DNA from: Rhizobacter sp. Root404
GTDB lineage: Bacteria; Pseudomonadota; Gammaproteobacteria; Burkholderiales; Burkholderiaceae_C
Reading direction: 5' to 3'
Length of the DNA stretch: 64,000 nucleotides
Assembly (NCBI RefSeq): GCF_001425865.1
Contig: NZ_LMDS01000001.1
Location: 858,921-922,920 of the forward strand
The position numbers and the translations under genes are program-made. Shown piece after piece: positions 43,884 through 52,012 of the stretch (positions are counted from its first letter, which is position 1; every line of letters starts with the position of its first letter). The notes under the pieces were generated by a model. It was not told the origin of the DNA and searched no databases. It saw only the letters and a program-made list of their open reading frames with translations.

Positions 43884-45119
43884 ATGAACCCCACCGACGA
43901 ACGCCAGGACGATTTCGACCGCGGCGTGAAGAACCGCCGCGCGGTGCTCGGCGACGCCTGGGTCGACAAGTCGCTGAACAACGCGACCGAGTTCAACGCC
44001 GAGTTCCAGCACCTGATCACCCGCTACGCGTGGCACGACATCTGGGGCCGTCCGGGGCTCGATCACCCGACCCGCCGCCTGCTCGTGCTCGGCATGACGA
44101 TGGGGCTGGCGCGCTGGGAGGAGTTCGAGCTGCATTGCCGCGCCGCGATCCGTGGCGGCGTGCCGCTCGGGCTGATCAAGGAAACGCTGATGCAGGGCGC
44201 GATCTATTGCGGCGTGCCGGCGGCCAACACCGCGTTCAAGATCACGATGGACATCCTGCGCGCCGAGGGCCTGCTGCCGCCGCCCGCGCCGCTGTCGGCC
44301 AATGCGCGGGTCGCGGTGCACCACACGTTCAGCCAGCCGCAACTCGCGCTGGCGGTGCAGGGCGCGGCCGATGCCCAGGGCGCGCCGATCGTGCTGAGCC
44401 ACGCGCTCGGCCTGGACCTGCACATGTGGGACGACCTGGCCGCGCACCTCGCCGCGCAGGGGCACCCGGTGCTGCGCTACGACCACCGCGGCCACGGCGG
44501 CTCGGCCGTGCCGCCGGGGCCGTACACGATGGACCAGCTGGTCGACGACGCGGCGCGGCTGATCCGCGAATGGGGCCGCGGCCCGGTCGTGTGGGTCGGG
44601 CTGTCGATGGGCGGCATGGTCGGGCAGGGGCTGGCAGTGCGCCACCCCGAACTGATCCGGGCGCTGGTGCTCGCGAACACGACCTCGCAGTACCCGCCGG
44701 CGGCCGCGGCGGTGTTCGCCCAGCGCGTCGAGAAGGTGGAGCAGGGCGGCATGGCGGCTATCGTCGACTCGGTGATGGAGCGCTATTTCAGTGCCGACTT
44801 CCGCGCCTCCCGGCCCGACGCGGTGGACGCGGCCCGCGCGAAGGTGCTGCGCAGCGATCCCGCCGGTTACGTGGCCACCTGCCACGCGGTGGGCCGGGTC
44901 GACTGGCTGGAGCGGCTGAGCGAGGTGCGCTGCCCGACGCTGGTCATCGCGGGCGCGCTCGACGTCGGCGCGCCGGTCGCGATGTCGCAGGCGATGGCCG
45001 AGCGCATTCCGGGCGCCGAGCTGGTCGTGTTCGACCAGGCCTCGCACCTCAGCGTGGCCGAGCAGCCGGCGGCGTTCACCGCGACGCTCGATGGCTTCCT
45101 GAAGCGCCTGGCCGTCTGA
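43884..45119 (+). CDS. pcaCD: fused 4-carboxymuconolactone decarboxylase / 3-oxoadipate enol-lactonase
   Basis: The 411-residue product carries two consecutive protocatechuate-pathway steps. Residues about 5-125 are a CMD (PcaC) domain with HCRAAIRGGVPLGLIKETLM and YCGVPAANTAF. Residues about 145-411 are an alpha/beta hydrolase (PcaD) with the nucleophile in GLSMGGMVGQ, an acid in AGALDVGAP and His in QASHLSVAEQP. Together they convert carboxymuconolactone to beta-ketoadipate. The C-then-D order differs from the D-then-C order I recall for actinobacterial PcaL. pcaGH and pcaIJF are not in the window. Confidence 0.9.
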   Translation: MNPTDERQDDFDRGVKNRRAVLGDAWVDKSLNNATEFNAEFQHLITRYAWHDIWGRPGLDHPTRRLLVLGMTMGLARWEEFELHCRAAIRGGVPLGLIKETLMQGAIYCGVPAANTAFKITMDILRAEGLLPPPAPLSANARVAVHHTFSQPQLALAVQGAADAQGAPIVLSHALGLDLHMWDDLAAHLAAQGHPVLRYDHRGHGGSAVPPGPYTMDQLVDDAARLIREWGRGPVVWVGLSMGGMVGQGLAVRHPELIRALVLANTTSQYPPAAAAVFAQRVEKVEQGGMAAIVDSVMERYFSADFRASRPDAVDAARAKVLRSDPAGYVATCHAVGRVDWLERLSEVRCPTLVIAGALDVGAPVAMSQAMAERIPGAELVVFDQASHLSVAEQPAAFTATLDGFLKRLAV

Positions 45120-45154
45120 CCCCGGCCGCGTCGCTGCCGTCCAGGACGCCGCCG

Positions 45155-46423
45155 ATGAACACCCCGAGCACCGTCGCCGGCCTGTCGCCGCAGGATGTCG
45201 AGGCGATCCTCGACGTGACGCGTGCGCTGGCCGCGCCGTTCGACCTGCTGACGATGCTCGCGACCGTGACCGCCGCGGCGCGCCAGGTGCTGCATGCCGA
45301 GCGCAGCTCGGTCTGGCTGCACGACGCCGCCACCGACGAGCTGGTGCTCGAAGTGGCCGACGACATCCGCCACGTGCGCGTGCCGGTGGGCACCGGCCTG
45401 GTCGGCGCCTGCGCGCGCGACCGGGTCGCGATCAACGTGCCCGATTGCTATGCCGACCCGCGTTTCGATCCCGGCGTCGACCGCCGCTCGGGCTTCCGCA
45501 CGCGTTGCAGCCTGACCCAGCCGCTGATCGGCCACGACGGCGGGCTGGTCGGCGTGATGCAGGTGCTGAACAAGACAGGCGGGGTGTTCGACGCCGCGGA
45601 CCAGACGCTCGCGAACGCGCTCGCCGCGCAATGCGCGGTTGCGCTCGCCCGGGTGCGCATGACCGAGGCGCTGCTCGAGGGCGAGAAGATGCGCCAGGAG
45701 CTGGAACTCGCCCGCGCGGTGCAGATGAGCACGCTGCCGGCGGCCATGCCGCTCGTGCCCGGCTACGACCTGTGCGGCACCTTCCTGCCGGCCGCACAGA
45801 CCGGCGGCGACACCTACGACCTGGCGCTGCTCGAGCAGGGCCTGCTGGTCGTGCTCGGCGACGCCACCGGCCACGGCATCGCGCCGGCGCTGTCGGTCAC
45901 GCGCATGCACGCGATGCTGCGCATGGCCTTCCGCCTCGGCGCCGACCTGGAGACCGCGTTCGGCCAGGTCAACGAGCAGCTCGAGGCCACGCTCCCCGAC
46001 GACCGTTTCATCACCGCGTTCGTCGGCCTGCTCGACCCGGCGGCCCACCGGGTGCGCTACCTCAGCGGCGGGCAGGGGCCGATCCTGCATTTCCAGGCCG
46101 CCACCGGCACGTGCGTGCGGCATCGTCCGACCGGCCTGCCGCTCGGCGCCATGGTGCTGCCGGTGCGGCGTCCGGCCGCCGTGATGGAGCTGGCGCCCGG
46201 TGACATGCTGGTGCTGCTGAGCGACGGCGTGTTCGAGTATTTCGCGCCGGACGGCGAGGCGTTCGGCGAGGACCGTGTCGAGGCCGTGCTGCGCGAGCAC
46301 CACCGCGAGCCGACCTCGTCGCTCTCGGCACGCCTGCTCGACGCGGTGCGCGGCTTCGCGCGCGGCGCGCCGCAGGAGGACGACGTGACGATGGTGCTGG
46401 TCAAGCGCCTGCCGGCCGCATGA
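45155..46423 (+). CDS. GAF-SpoIIE (PP2C-type) phosphatase
   Basis: The 422-residue cytosolic protein has a GAF domain (about 30-175, RQVLHAERSSVWLHD, VGTGLVGACAR). A short helix (LELARAVQMSTLPAAMP) precedes a SpoIIE-type PP2C domain at about 210-420. Metal motifs are intact: TGGDTYDL, GDATGHGIAP, LSDGVFEYF and EDDVTMVLV. Such phosphatases dephosphorylate STAS antagonists in partner-switch systems. A kinase and a STAS protein follow at once, so this is the input phosphatase. The ATG at 45155 lies 35 bases after pcaCD. Confidence 0.9.
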   Translation: MNTPSTVAGLSPQDVEAILDVTRALAAPFDLLTMLATVTAAARQVLHAERSSVWLHDAATDELVLEVADDIRHVRVPVGTGLVGACARDRVAINVPDCYADPRFDPGVDRRSGFRTRCSLTQPLIGHDGGLVGVMQVLNKTGGVFDAADQTLANALAAQCAVALARVRMTEALLEGEKMRQELELARAVQMSTLPAAMPLVPGYDLCGTFLPAAQTGGDTYDLALLEQGLLVVLGDATGHGIAPALSVTRMHAMLRMAFRLGADLETAFGQVNEQLEATLPDDRFITAFVGLLDPAAHRVRYLSGGQGPILHFQAATGTCVRHRPTGLPLGAMVLPVRRPAAVMELAPGDMLVLLSDGVFEYFAPDGEAFGEDRVEAVLREHHREPTSSLSARLLDAVRGFARGAPQEDDVTMVLVKRLPAA

Positions 46424-46842
46424 CCGCGTCACGCACCTTCGCCCGCCGCGTCGATGCACTCGACGAGATCGCCGCGTTCACCGCCGCCGCGTTGCAGGGC
46501 CGCGAGATCGAGCCCGACCAGCGCCGCACGATCGATTTCGCGATCGAGGAACTGTTCACCAACATCATCAAGTACAGTCGCGACGGCGCCCATCCGGTCG
46601 AGATCGCGATCGAGTGCGGCGAGGCGGCGGTGACCGTTTGCCTCGTCGACATCGACGTCGAGCCTTTCGACATCACGGCGGCGCCCGAGGTCGACACCAC
46701 GCTGCCGCTGGCGCAGCGGACACCCGGCGGCCTCGGGCTCCACCTGGTGCGCCGCCTGGTCGACGACTTGACCTACGACTACCGCGAAGCGACGCGCGAG
46801 AGCCGCATCGGCTTTCGGGTGCCGTACCGGCGGACGGCCTGA
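46420..46842 (+). CDS. RsbW-like anti-sigma/anti-STAS serine kinase
   Basis: The 140-residue GHKL kinase overlaps the phosphatase gene as ATGA. The N-box is FAIEELFTNIIKYS, with Glu and Asn present. The G2-like motif is GGLGLHLVRRLVD. The G1-box reads LVDIDVEPFD, where Val replaces the Gly usually found in D-x-G-x-x-F-D. Family members phosphorylate a STAS protein or bind a sigma factor. Given the next gene, its substrate is probably that STAS protein. Confidence 0.88.
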   Translation: MTASRTFARRVDALDEIAAFTAAALQGREIEPDQRRTIDFAIEELFTNIIKYSRDGAHPVEIAIECGEAAVTVCLVDIDVEPFDITAAPEVDTTLPLAQRTPGGLGLHLVRRLVDDLTYDYREATRESRIGFRVPYRRTA

Positions 46843-46862
46843 GACGCAGCAGGAGCTGGACG

Positions 46863-47156
46863 ATGCTGAGCCTGGAATCGGAAGCAGATGGAACAGTGGC
46901 GGTCGTCGGCCGGCTCGATGCCGCGCAGGCGCCCGCGGCGCAGACCTTCCTCGATCGCCTGAGTGGGCCCGTCGTGCTGGATTGCACCCGGCTCGACTAC
47001 ATCTCCAGCGCCGGACTCGGCGTGCTGCTCAAGACCCAGAAGCGCCTGATGGCGAATGCCGGCCGGTTGCGGCTGCGGGGCGTGAGCCGGCATGTGCGCG
47101 ACATCCTCGTGTACTCCGGCTTCGACCAGATCATCGAGATCGAGGCGGCGCCGTAG
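46863..47156 (+). CDS. STAS-domain anti-sigma antagonist
   Basis: The 97-residue single-domain STAS protein has the conserved site LDCTRLDYISSAGLGVLLK, whose SSAG serines are where the kinase would phosphorylate. The start ATG at 46863 follows CAGGAGCTGGACG. Together with the phosphatase and kinase it forms a textbook partner-switch trio. The downstream target could be the ECF-type sigma factor encoded next, but that is unproven. Confidence 0.9.
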   Translation: MLSLESEADGTVAVVGRLDAAQAPAAQTFLDRLSGPVVLDCTRLDYISSAGLGVLLKTQKRLMANAGRLRLRGVSRHVRDILVYSGFDQIIEIEAAP

Positions 47157-47179
47157 CCGACTGTTTCACTCCGAGCACC

Positions 47180-47205
47180 AACTTTCAGCGCCGCCGCCCG
47201 TACTT
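47180..47205 (+). promoter_or_regulatory. ECF-type promoter-like element at the sigma gene
   Basis: CCAAC ends at 47182 and CGTA occupies 47199-47202, giving AAC-N16-CGT. This is the geometry of many ECF sigma promoters. The same architecture, ACCAACTTT then CGTANTTG, recurs at 47989-48015. The element abuts the GTG start at 47206. A transcript from it would begin just inside the annotated gene, so either the start or the role as promoter needs care. Confidence 0.35.
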
Positions 47206-47748
47206 GTGGAAGACGACGACGACCGGGCCCTGCTGGCGCGCTTCCGTGCCGGCGACCGCGAGGCGTTCACCGCGCTGGTGGTGCGCTACCAGCGGCCGAT
47301 CTACAACGCGGCGCTGGCGATCCTGCGCCGGGCCGAGGACGCGAGCGACGTGACCCAGACGGTGTTCCTGCGCATCGTCGAACGAGGAGACGGATATGAC
47401 CCGCAGTACAAGCTGTTCAGCTGGCTCTACCGCATCGCGGTCAACGAGTCGCTCGACCTGCTGCGCCGTGGTCGCCGCGAAGCGCCGCTCGACGACGAGA
47501 TCGACCTCCCCGACCTCGACGGGCACGGCCCCGAGGCGCTGCTGAGCGAAATGCAGATGAACGCCCGCATCCGTCGCAGCGTGATGAGCATGTCGGTCAA
47601 CGACCGCGTCGTGCTGACGCTGCGCCACTTCTCCGACTGCAGCTACGAGCAGATCGCCGAGATCCTCGACCTGGACGAGAAGACCGTGAAGTCACGGCTG
47701 TTCGACGCGCGGCGCCGGCTGCGTGGCCTGCTGGGTGACCTGTCATGA
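47206..47748 (+). CDS. ECF-type RNA polymerase sigma factor
   Basis: The roughly 180-residue sigma-70 family protein has region 2 (ALLARFRAGDREAFTALVVR, DASDVTQTVFLRIV) and region 4 (LTLRHFSDCSYEQIAEILDL, DEKTVKSRLFDARRRLRGLL). It lacks regions 1 and 3, as ECF factors do. The start is uncertain. GTG at 47206 gives a compact N-terminus EDDDDRALL; an in-frame ATG at 47092 would overlap the STAS gene. Its stop overlaps the anti-sigma start as ATGA, the usual sigma/anti-sigma coupling. Confidence 0.9.
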   Translation: MEDDDDRALLARFRAGDREAFTALVVRYQRPIYNAALAILRRAEDASDVTQTVFLRIVERGDGYDPQYKLFSWLYRIAVNESLDLLRRGRREAPLDDEIDLPDLDGHGPEALLSEMQMNARIRRSVMSMSVNDRVVLTLRHFSDCSYEQIAEILDLDEKTVKSRLFDARRRLRGLLGDLS

Positions 47749-48938
47749 CCCACCACGAACTCGTCGAACGCATCCAGGCCGTGCTGGAAGGCGCGGCCTC
47801 GCCTGAGGAGCAGCGCGAACTGGAGCAGCGGCTCGCGGCGGACGCAGCCGCGCGCGCCGAGTTCGCGCAGTGGCAGCGCCTGTTCGTAGCGCTCGACCGG
47901 GTGCCGCAGGCGTCGCCGCCGGAAGGGCTGGTCGCCTCGATCACCGCGGCCGCCGCGCCGCATTTCTCGACATCGCGCCAAGCGAACCAACTTTTTGATC
48001 GTGACGACGTAATTGGGTACAGGGCACCAGAACATCGCAGCGCGAGGTCCTGGCTTCGAGCAACCATCCGTCCGCACAACCGGCCGGGTCCGCATCAGGA
48101 GAGAGAGAACATGAGCGAACAAGCACGTACGGGCTCCCAACGCAGGCTGTGGGCAGGTGGCGCGGTGGCGGTGCTGGCGATCGGCGTCGCGCTGATCGCG
48201 TTCGACTACCCGCCGAAGAGCCAGGACGTCACCGGCACGATCGCGCCGGCCGAGCGCTACCGCGCTCCGCAGGCGACGAGCGAGCCGGTCAAGCTCGGCG
48301 ACCAGACGATCGCGCAGCTGATGCAGAACGACGGCTTCGACAAGGCCATCAAGGACCCGCAGATGCAGTCGCTGTCGCAGGACGCGAGCTTCCGCATGCT
48401 GGCGCAGGTGCTGGCGCGCAGCCCGGACGCCAGCCGCACGATGCTCGGCAACATCGAGGCGGCGCGGGCGACGGTCGAGAACCAGGCGCTCGCGAAGATG
48501 ATGCTCGAGAACGTGGCCGCCAGCCGGATCGCGCTGGAAGCCGTGGCCGCCGACAAGACCGCGACCGCCGCCGTTCGCGAAGCCGCGATGGTCGCTGCGC
48601 TGACGGCCGCGGCCGAGCGCACCCAGAGCGCCGACGCCCGCGTCAACCTCAGCGTCGCGCAGCGTACCGACCTGGCCCGCGCGATGGCCGAGAAGATGGA
48701 TGCGAGCCGCCAGATCCTGCAGAGCGTCGAGGCCAGCCGCATGGCGATGAGCACCCCGTCGGTCGCGCAGGCGGTGTTGGCCAATGTCGAGGCGAGCCGC
48801 GTGCTGATGAGCACCGACGCGTCGCGTGTGCCGAGCCAGGCCGAAGCCGCGCTGATGCTGCAGCGCGCCGAGGCCAGCAAGGCGCAGCTCGAACGGGCGC
48901 GGATGGATCGTTCGGCGGCGGAGCGCATCGCTCAATAA
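47745..48938 (+). CDS. anti-sigma-like protein with one TM segment and Ala-rich repeats
   Basis: The 397-residue frame begins with an anti-sigma-type domain (about 1-70, LVERIQAVLEGAASPEEQRE, RVPQASPPEGLVASI) without zinc-binding Cys. A membrane segment lies at about 134-153 (RRLWAGGAVAVLAIGVALIA). A periplasmic part follows, rich in Ala and repeated E-A-S-R units (QSVEASR, ANVEASR, QRAEASK). Codons for residues about 75-122 are A/T-ending, unlike the rest. An AGGAG and ATG at 48111 lie just after, so a second shorter product (275 residues) or two formerly separate genes is likely. It is cotranslated with the sigma gene. Confidence 0.75.
   Translation: MTHHELVERIQAVLEGAASPEEQRELEQRLAADAAARAEFAQWQRLFVALDRVPQASPPEGLVASITAAAAPHFSTSRQANQLFDRDDVIGYRAPEHRSARSWLRATIRPHNRPGPHQERENMSEQARTGSQRRLWAGGAVAVLAIGVALIAFDYPPKSQDVTGTIAPAERYRAPQATSEPVKLGDQTIAQLMQNDGFDKAIKDPQMQSLSQDASFRMLAQVLARSPDASRTMLGNIEAARATVENQALAKMMLENVAASRIALEAVAADKTATAAVREAAMVAALTAAAERTQSADARVNLSVAQRTDLARAMAEKMDASRQILQSVEASRMAMSTPSVAQAVLANVEASRVLMSTDASRVPSQAEAALMLQRAEASKAQLERARMDRSAAERIAQ
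47989..48015 (+). promoter_or_regulatory. internal ECF-type promoter-like element
   Basis: CCAACTTT (AAC at 47989-47991) is followed after exactly 16 bases by CGTAATTG (CGT at 48008-48010). It lies in a low-GC stretch inside the anti-sigma frame, about 100 bases before an ATG at 48111 with an AGGAG site. It matches the element at 47180-47205. Recognition by the neighbouring ECF factor is inferred. Confidence 0.45.
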
Positions 48939-48960
48939 GCGACCGATCCGCAGGGAGGCG

Positions 48961-48990
48961 AAACCGCCGGCCGAGTGCCGGCGGTTTTCA
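48961..48990 (+). terminator. intrinsic terminator after the anti-sigma gene
   Basis: AAACCGCCGGC (48961-48971) pairs with GCCGGCGGTTT (48977-48987) around a 5-base loop, an 11-pair stem followed by TCATTT. It lies 23 bases after the anti-sigma stop and separates that operon from the protease/barrel gene. Confidence 0.85.
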
Positions 48991-49043
48991 TTTGGTAACG
49001 AATATCGGTATCCTTCGCGGCTGGCGTCACCAGGAGTCGTTGT

Positions 49044-51995
49044 TTGCGCCCAGGCCCGATCGTCCTTCTCGCCGCGCTGATGATCGGCGCAACCGCCGCC
49101 GCCGCGGCCGACGACAGCAATCCGCTCGGGCTGGGGATGGTCGAGACGCCCGACCTGCGGTTGATCTACCAGACCCCGACGCTCGACTACCTGCTGCCGC
49201 ACACGATCCAGACCTTCACCAACTCGCTGCGCTGGCAGCGCGAGCGCTTCGGCTGGGTGCCGTCGCAGCCGGTCACGGTGATGCTGAAGGACTTCTCGGA
49301 CTACGGCAACGCCGGCGCGACGCCGATGCCGTTCAACACGCTGCGGGTCGAGGTCTCGCCCGCCTCGAACGCGTTCGAGACCAACCCGAGCAGCGAACGC
49401 ATGTACTCGCTGATGAACCACGAGCTGGTCCACCTGGCGACCACCGACATCGCCACCGCCGCCGACCGCCGTTGGCGCGGCCTCCTGCTCGGCAAGGTGC
49501 CGCCGCAGCCCAAGCATCCCGAGACGCTGCTCTACAGCTACCTGACCGTGCCGCGCTTCAACGTGCCGCGCTGGCTGCTCGAAGGCGCGGCCGTGTTCAT
49601 GGAGACCTGGATGGGCGGCGGCCTCGGCCGCGCGCAGGGCGGCTACGACGAGATGGTGTTCCGCGCGATGGTGCGCGACGACGCCCCGTTCCACGACCCG
49701 CTCGGGCTCGAGTCGCGCGGCGTGCGGATCGACTTCCAGGTCGGCGCCAACGCCTACCTGTACGGCACGCGCTTCATCACCTGGCTCGCCTACGCGCACA
49801 CGCCCGAGAAGGTGGTCGAGTGGCTGCGCCGCGACGAGGGCAGCCTGCGCCACTACGCCGACCAGTTCCAGCAGGTGTTTGGGATGCCGCTGGACACCGC
49901 GTGGCGCGAGTGGGTCACGTTCGAGCGCGAGTTCCAGCGTCGCAACCTGGTGGAGGTGCGCAAGCAGCCGATCACGCCGCTGCGGGCGCTGGTGCCGGTG
50001 GCGGTCGGATCGAGCTCGCGCACCTACTTCGACGAGGCGAGCGGCGTGTTGTACGGCGCGTTCCGCTACCCCGGGGTGGTCGAGCACGTCGGCGCGATCG
50101 ACACGAAGACCGGCACGGTGCGGCGCCTGGCCGACATCAAGGGCGCGATGTTGTACTCGGTCACTTCCTTCGCCTACGACCCGGCGCACCGCACCGCGTT
50201 CTTCACGACCGACAACCTCGCGTACCGCGACCTCGTCGCGCTCGATGTCGTGACCGGCAAGACCACGCCGCTGCTGAAGGACGCGCGCATCGGCGAGCTG
50301 GTGTTCAACGCCGCCGACCGTTCGCTGCTCGGCGTGCGCCATCAGAACGGCCTGGCGACGATCGTGCGCATCCCGTACCCGTACACCGAGTGGAACCAGC
50401 TCCACACCTTCCCCTACGGCGTGGTGCCGACCGACCTCGACGTGTCGCCCGACGGGCTGCGCGTCTCGGCGTCGGTCAGCGAGGTCCACGGCGACCAGTT
50501 CGTTCGGGTCTGGACGCTCGCGCCACTGCTCGAAGGCCGGCTCGAGCAGGTCAGCGAATTCCGCTTCGGCCAGGCCGCGCCCGAGGGCTTCGTGTTCTCG
50601 CGCGACGGTCGCTATCTCTACGGCAGCAGCTACTACACCGGGGCGTCGAACATCTTCCGCTACGAGGTCGCGACCGGAAGGACCGACGCGGTGACGAATG
50701 CCGAGACCGGCCTGTTCCGCCCGGTGCCGACCGACGACGGCCGGCTGATGGTGCTGAACTTCACCGGCCAGGGCTTCGTGCCGAGCGTGGTCACGCCGCG
50801 CCCGCTCGAGGACGTGAGCGCAGTGCGCTTCCTCGGCGCCGAGCTGGCGACGCGCCACCCGGTCGTCACACGCTGGCAGGTGCCGCCGCCGAGCACGGTC
50901 GACGACGACAAGCTGGTCACGCGGCGCGGCCACTATGCGCCGCTGCAGCAGCTGCAACTGCAGAGCGCCTACCCGGTGCTGCAGGGCTACAAGGACGCGG
51001 TCGGCGTCGGCTACCACGCCAACATCGACGACCTGCTCGGTTTTGCGCACGTCGGCATCACCGCCGCCTACACGCCGGATGCGGCGCTGAAACAGGACGA
51101 GCGCGCGCACGTGCAGATCGACGCCCGCTACCTCGGCTGGCGCGGCGCGCTGTCGTGGAACCGCTCCGACTTCTACGATCTCTCCGGCCCGACCAAGCGC
51201 AGCCGCAAGGGCCTGGCGGTGAAGCTCGGCTACGACCAGCCGCTGGTCTTCGACGAGCCGCGCCGCCTCGACCTGAAGCTCGACCTCGCGTACTTCGACA
51301 AGATCGACACGCTGCCGGACTACCAGAACGTCTCGAGCGGCTTCACGCGGCTGACGACCGCGTCGGCGGGCCTGTACTTCACCGACGTTCGGCGCTCGCT
51401 CGGCGGCGTCGACGACGAGAAGGGCGTGCGCGCGACCGGCGTGCTGTCGGCCAGCCTCGCGCAGCGCCGCACCACGCCGCAGCTGCGCGGCACTGTCGAC
51501 GCGGGCTACGCGCTGCCGTGGGGGCACTCGTCGGTCTGGTCGCGCACGGCGTTCGGCGCCGCCAGCGGAGACCGCAGCAACCCGCTCGCGAACTTCTATT
51601 TCGGCGGCTTCGGCAACAACCGCATCGACGACGGCGAGGTCAAGCGCTACCGCGACTACGACGCGATGCCCGGCTTCCGCCTCAACGAGATCGCCGGCCT
51701 GTCGTTCGTGCGCCAGATGGTCGAGTGGAACCTGCCGCCGCTGGTGTTCGAGTCGGCCGGCATGCCGGCCTTTCACGCCACCTGGCTGCGCCCCGCGGTG
51801 TTCGCCAGCGCGCTCTGGACCGACCCCGGCCGCGCCACGCTGCGCAAGCGCTACACCAGCATCGGCACGCAGCTCGACCTGCGCTTCAGCGTGCTGCACT
51901 GGTACGAGATGATCCTGTCGGCCGGCGTCGCAGTGGGTTCGGAGCGCGGTGGCCGCACCGGGCACGAGTGGATGGTCTCGCTCAAGATCATGTAG
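49044..51995 (+). CDS. exported HExxH peptidase / beta-propeller / outer-membrane barrel fusion
   Basis: The 983-residue precursor begins at a TTG supported by AGGAG 7 bases upstream, with a signal peptide ending near AAAAADD. Residues about 30-300 hold a gluzincin-like peptidase region with the zinc motif NHELVHLATTD and downstream PRWLLEGAAVFMETW. Residues about 320-620 have WD/TolB-like propeller repeats (LDVSPDGLRVSASV, FVFSRDGRYLYGSS). The remainder is a beta-rich barrel with alternating aromatic strands ending in EWMVSLKIM. It would be a surface-anchored or periplasm-facing protease in the outer membrane. It precedes the PrsW gene by 17 bases. I know no named family with this whole arrangement. 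Confidence 0.75.
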   Translation: MRPGPIVLLAALMIGATAAAAADDSNPLGLGMVETPDLRLIYQTPTLDYLLPHTIQTFTNSLRWQRERFGWVPSQPVTVMLKDFSDYGNAGATPMPFNTLRVEVSPASNAFETNPSSERMYSLMNHELVHLATTDIATAADRRWRGLLLGKVPPQPKHPETLLYSYLTVPRFNVPRWLLEGAAVFMETWMGGGLGRAQGGYDEMVFRAMVRDDAPFHDPLGLESRGVRIDFQVGANAYLYGTRFITWLAYAHTPEKVVEWLRRDEGSLRHYADQFQQVFGMPLDTAWREWVTFEREFQRRNLVEVRKQPITPLRALVPVAVGSSSRTYFDEASGVLYGAFRYPGVVEHVGAIDTKTGTVRRLADIKGAMLYSVTSFAYDPAHRTAFFTTDNLAYRDLVALDVVTGKTTPLLKDARIGELVFNAADRSLLGVRHQNGLATIVRIPYPYTEWNQLHTFPYGVVPTDLDVSPDGLRVSASVSEVHGDQFVRVWTLAPLLEGRLEQVSEFRFGQAAPEGFVFSRDGRYLYGSSYYTGASNIFRYEVATGRTDAVTNAETGLFRPVPTDDGRLMVLNFTGQGFVPSVVTPRPLEDVSAVRFLGAELATRHPVVTRWQVPPPSTVDDDKLVTRRGHYAPLQQLQLQSAYPVLQGYKDAVGVGYHANIDDLLGFAHVGITAAYTPDAALKQDERAHVQIDARYLGWRGALSWNRSDFYDLSGPTKRSRKGLAVKLGYDQPLVFDEPRRLDLKLDLAYFDKIDTLPDYQNVSSGFTRLTTASAGLYFTDVRRSLGGVDDEKGVRATGVLSASLAQRRTTPQLRGTVDAGYALPWGHSSVWSRTAFGAASGDRSNPLANFYFGGFGNNRIDDGEVKRYRDYDAMPGFRLNEIAGLSFVRQMVEWNLPPLVFESAGMPAFHATWLRPAVFASALWTDPGRATLRKRYTSIGTQLDLRFSVLHWYEMILSAGVAVGSERGGRTGHEWMVSLKIM

Positions 51996-52012
51996 GGAGC
52001 GCGCACCGGTCC

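Noticed and set aside
47643..51965. Very long minus-strand open frame (about 1440 codons)
   Set aside because: It is antisense to the sigma, anti-sigma and protease/barrel genes. It arises from high GC codon bias and has no recognisable domain, only Arg/His/Gly-rich low-complexity sequence.
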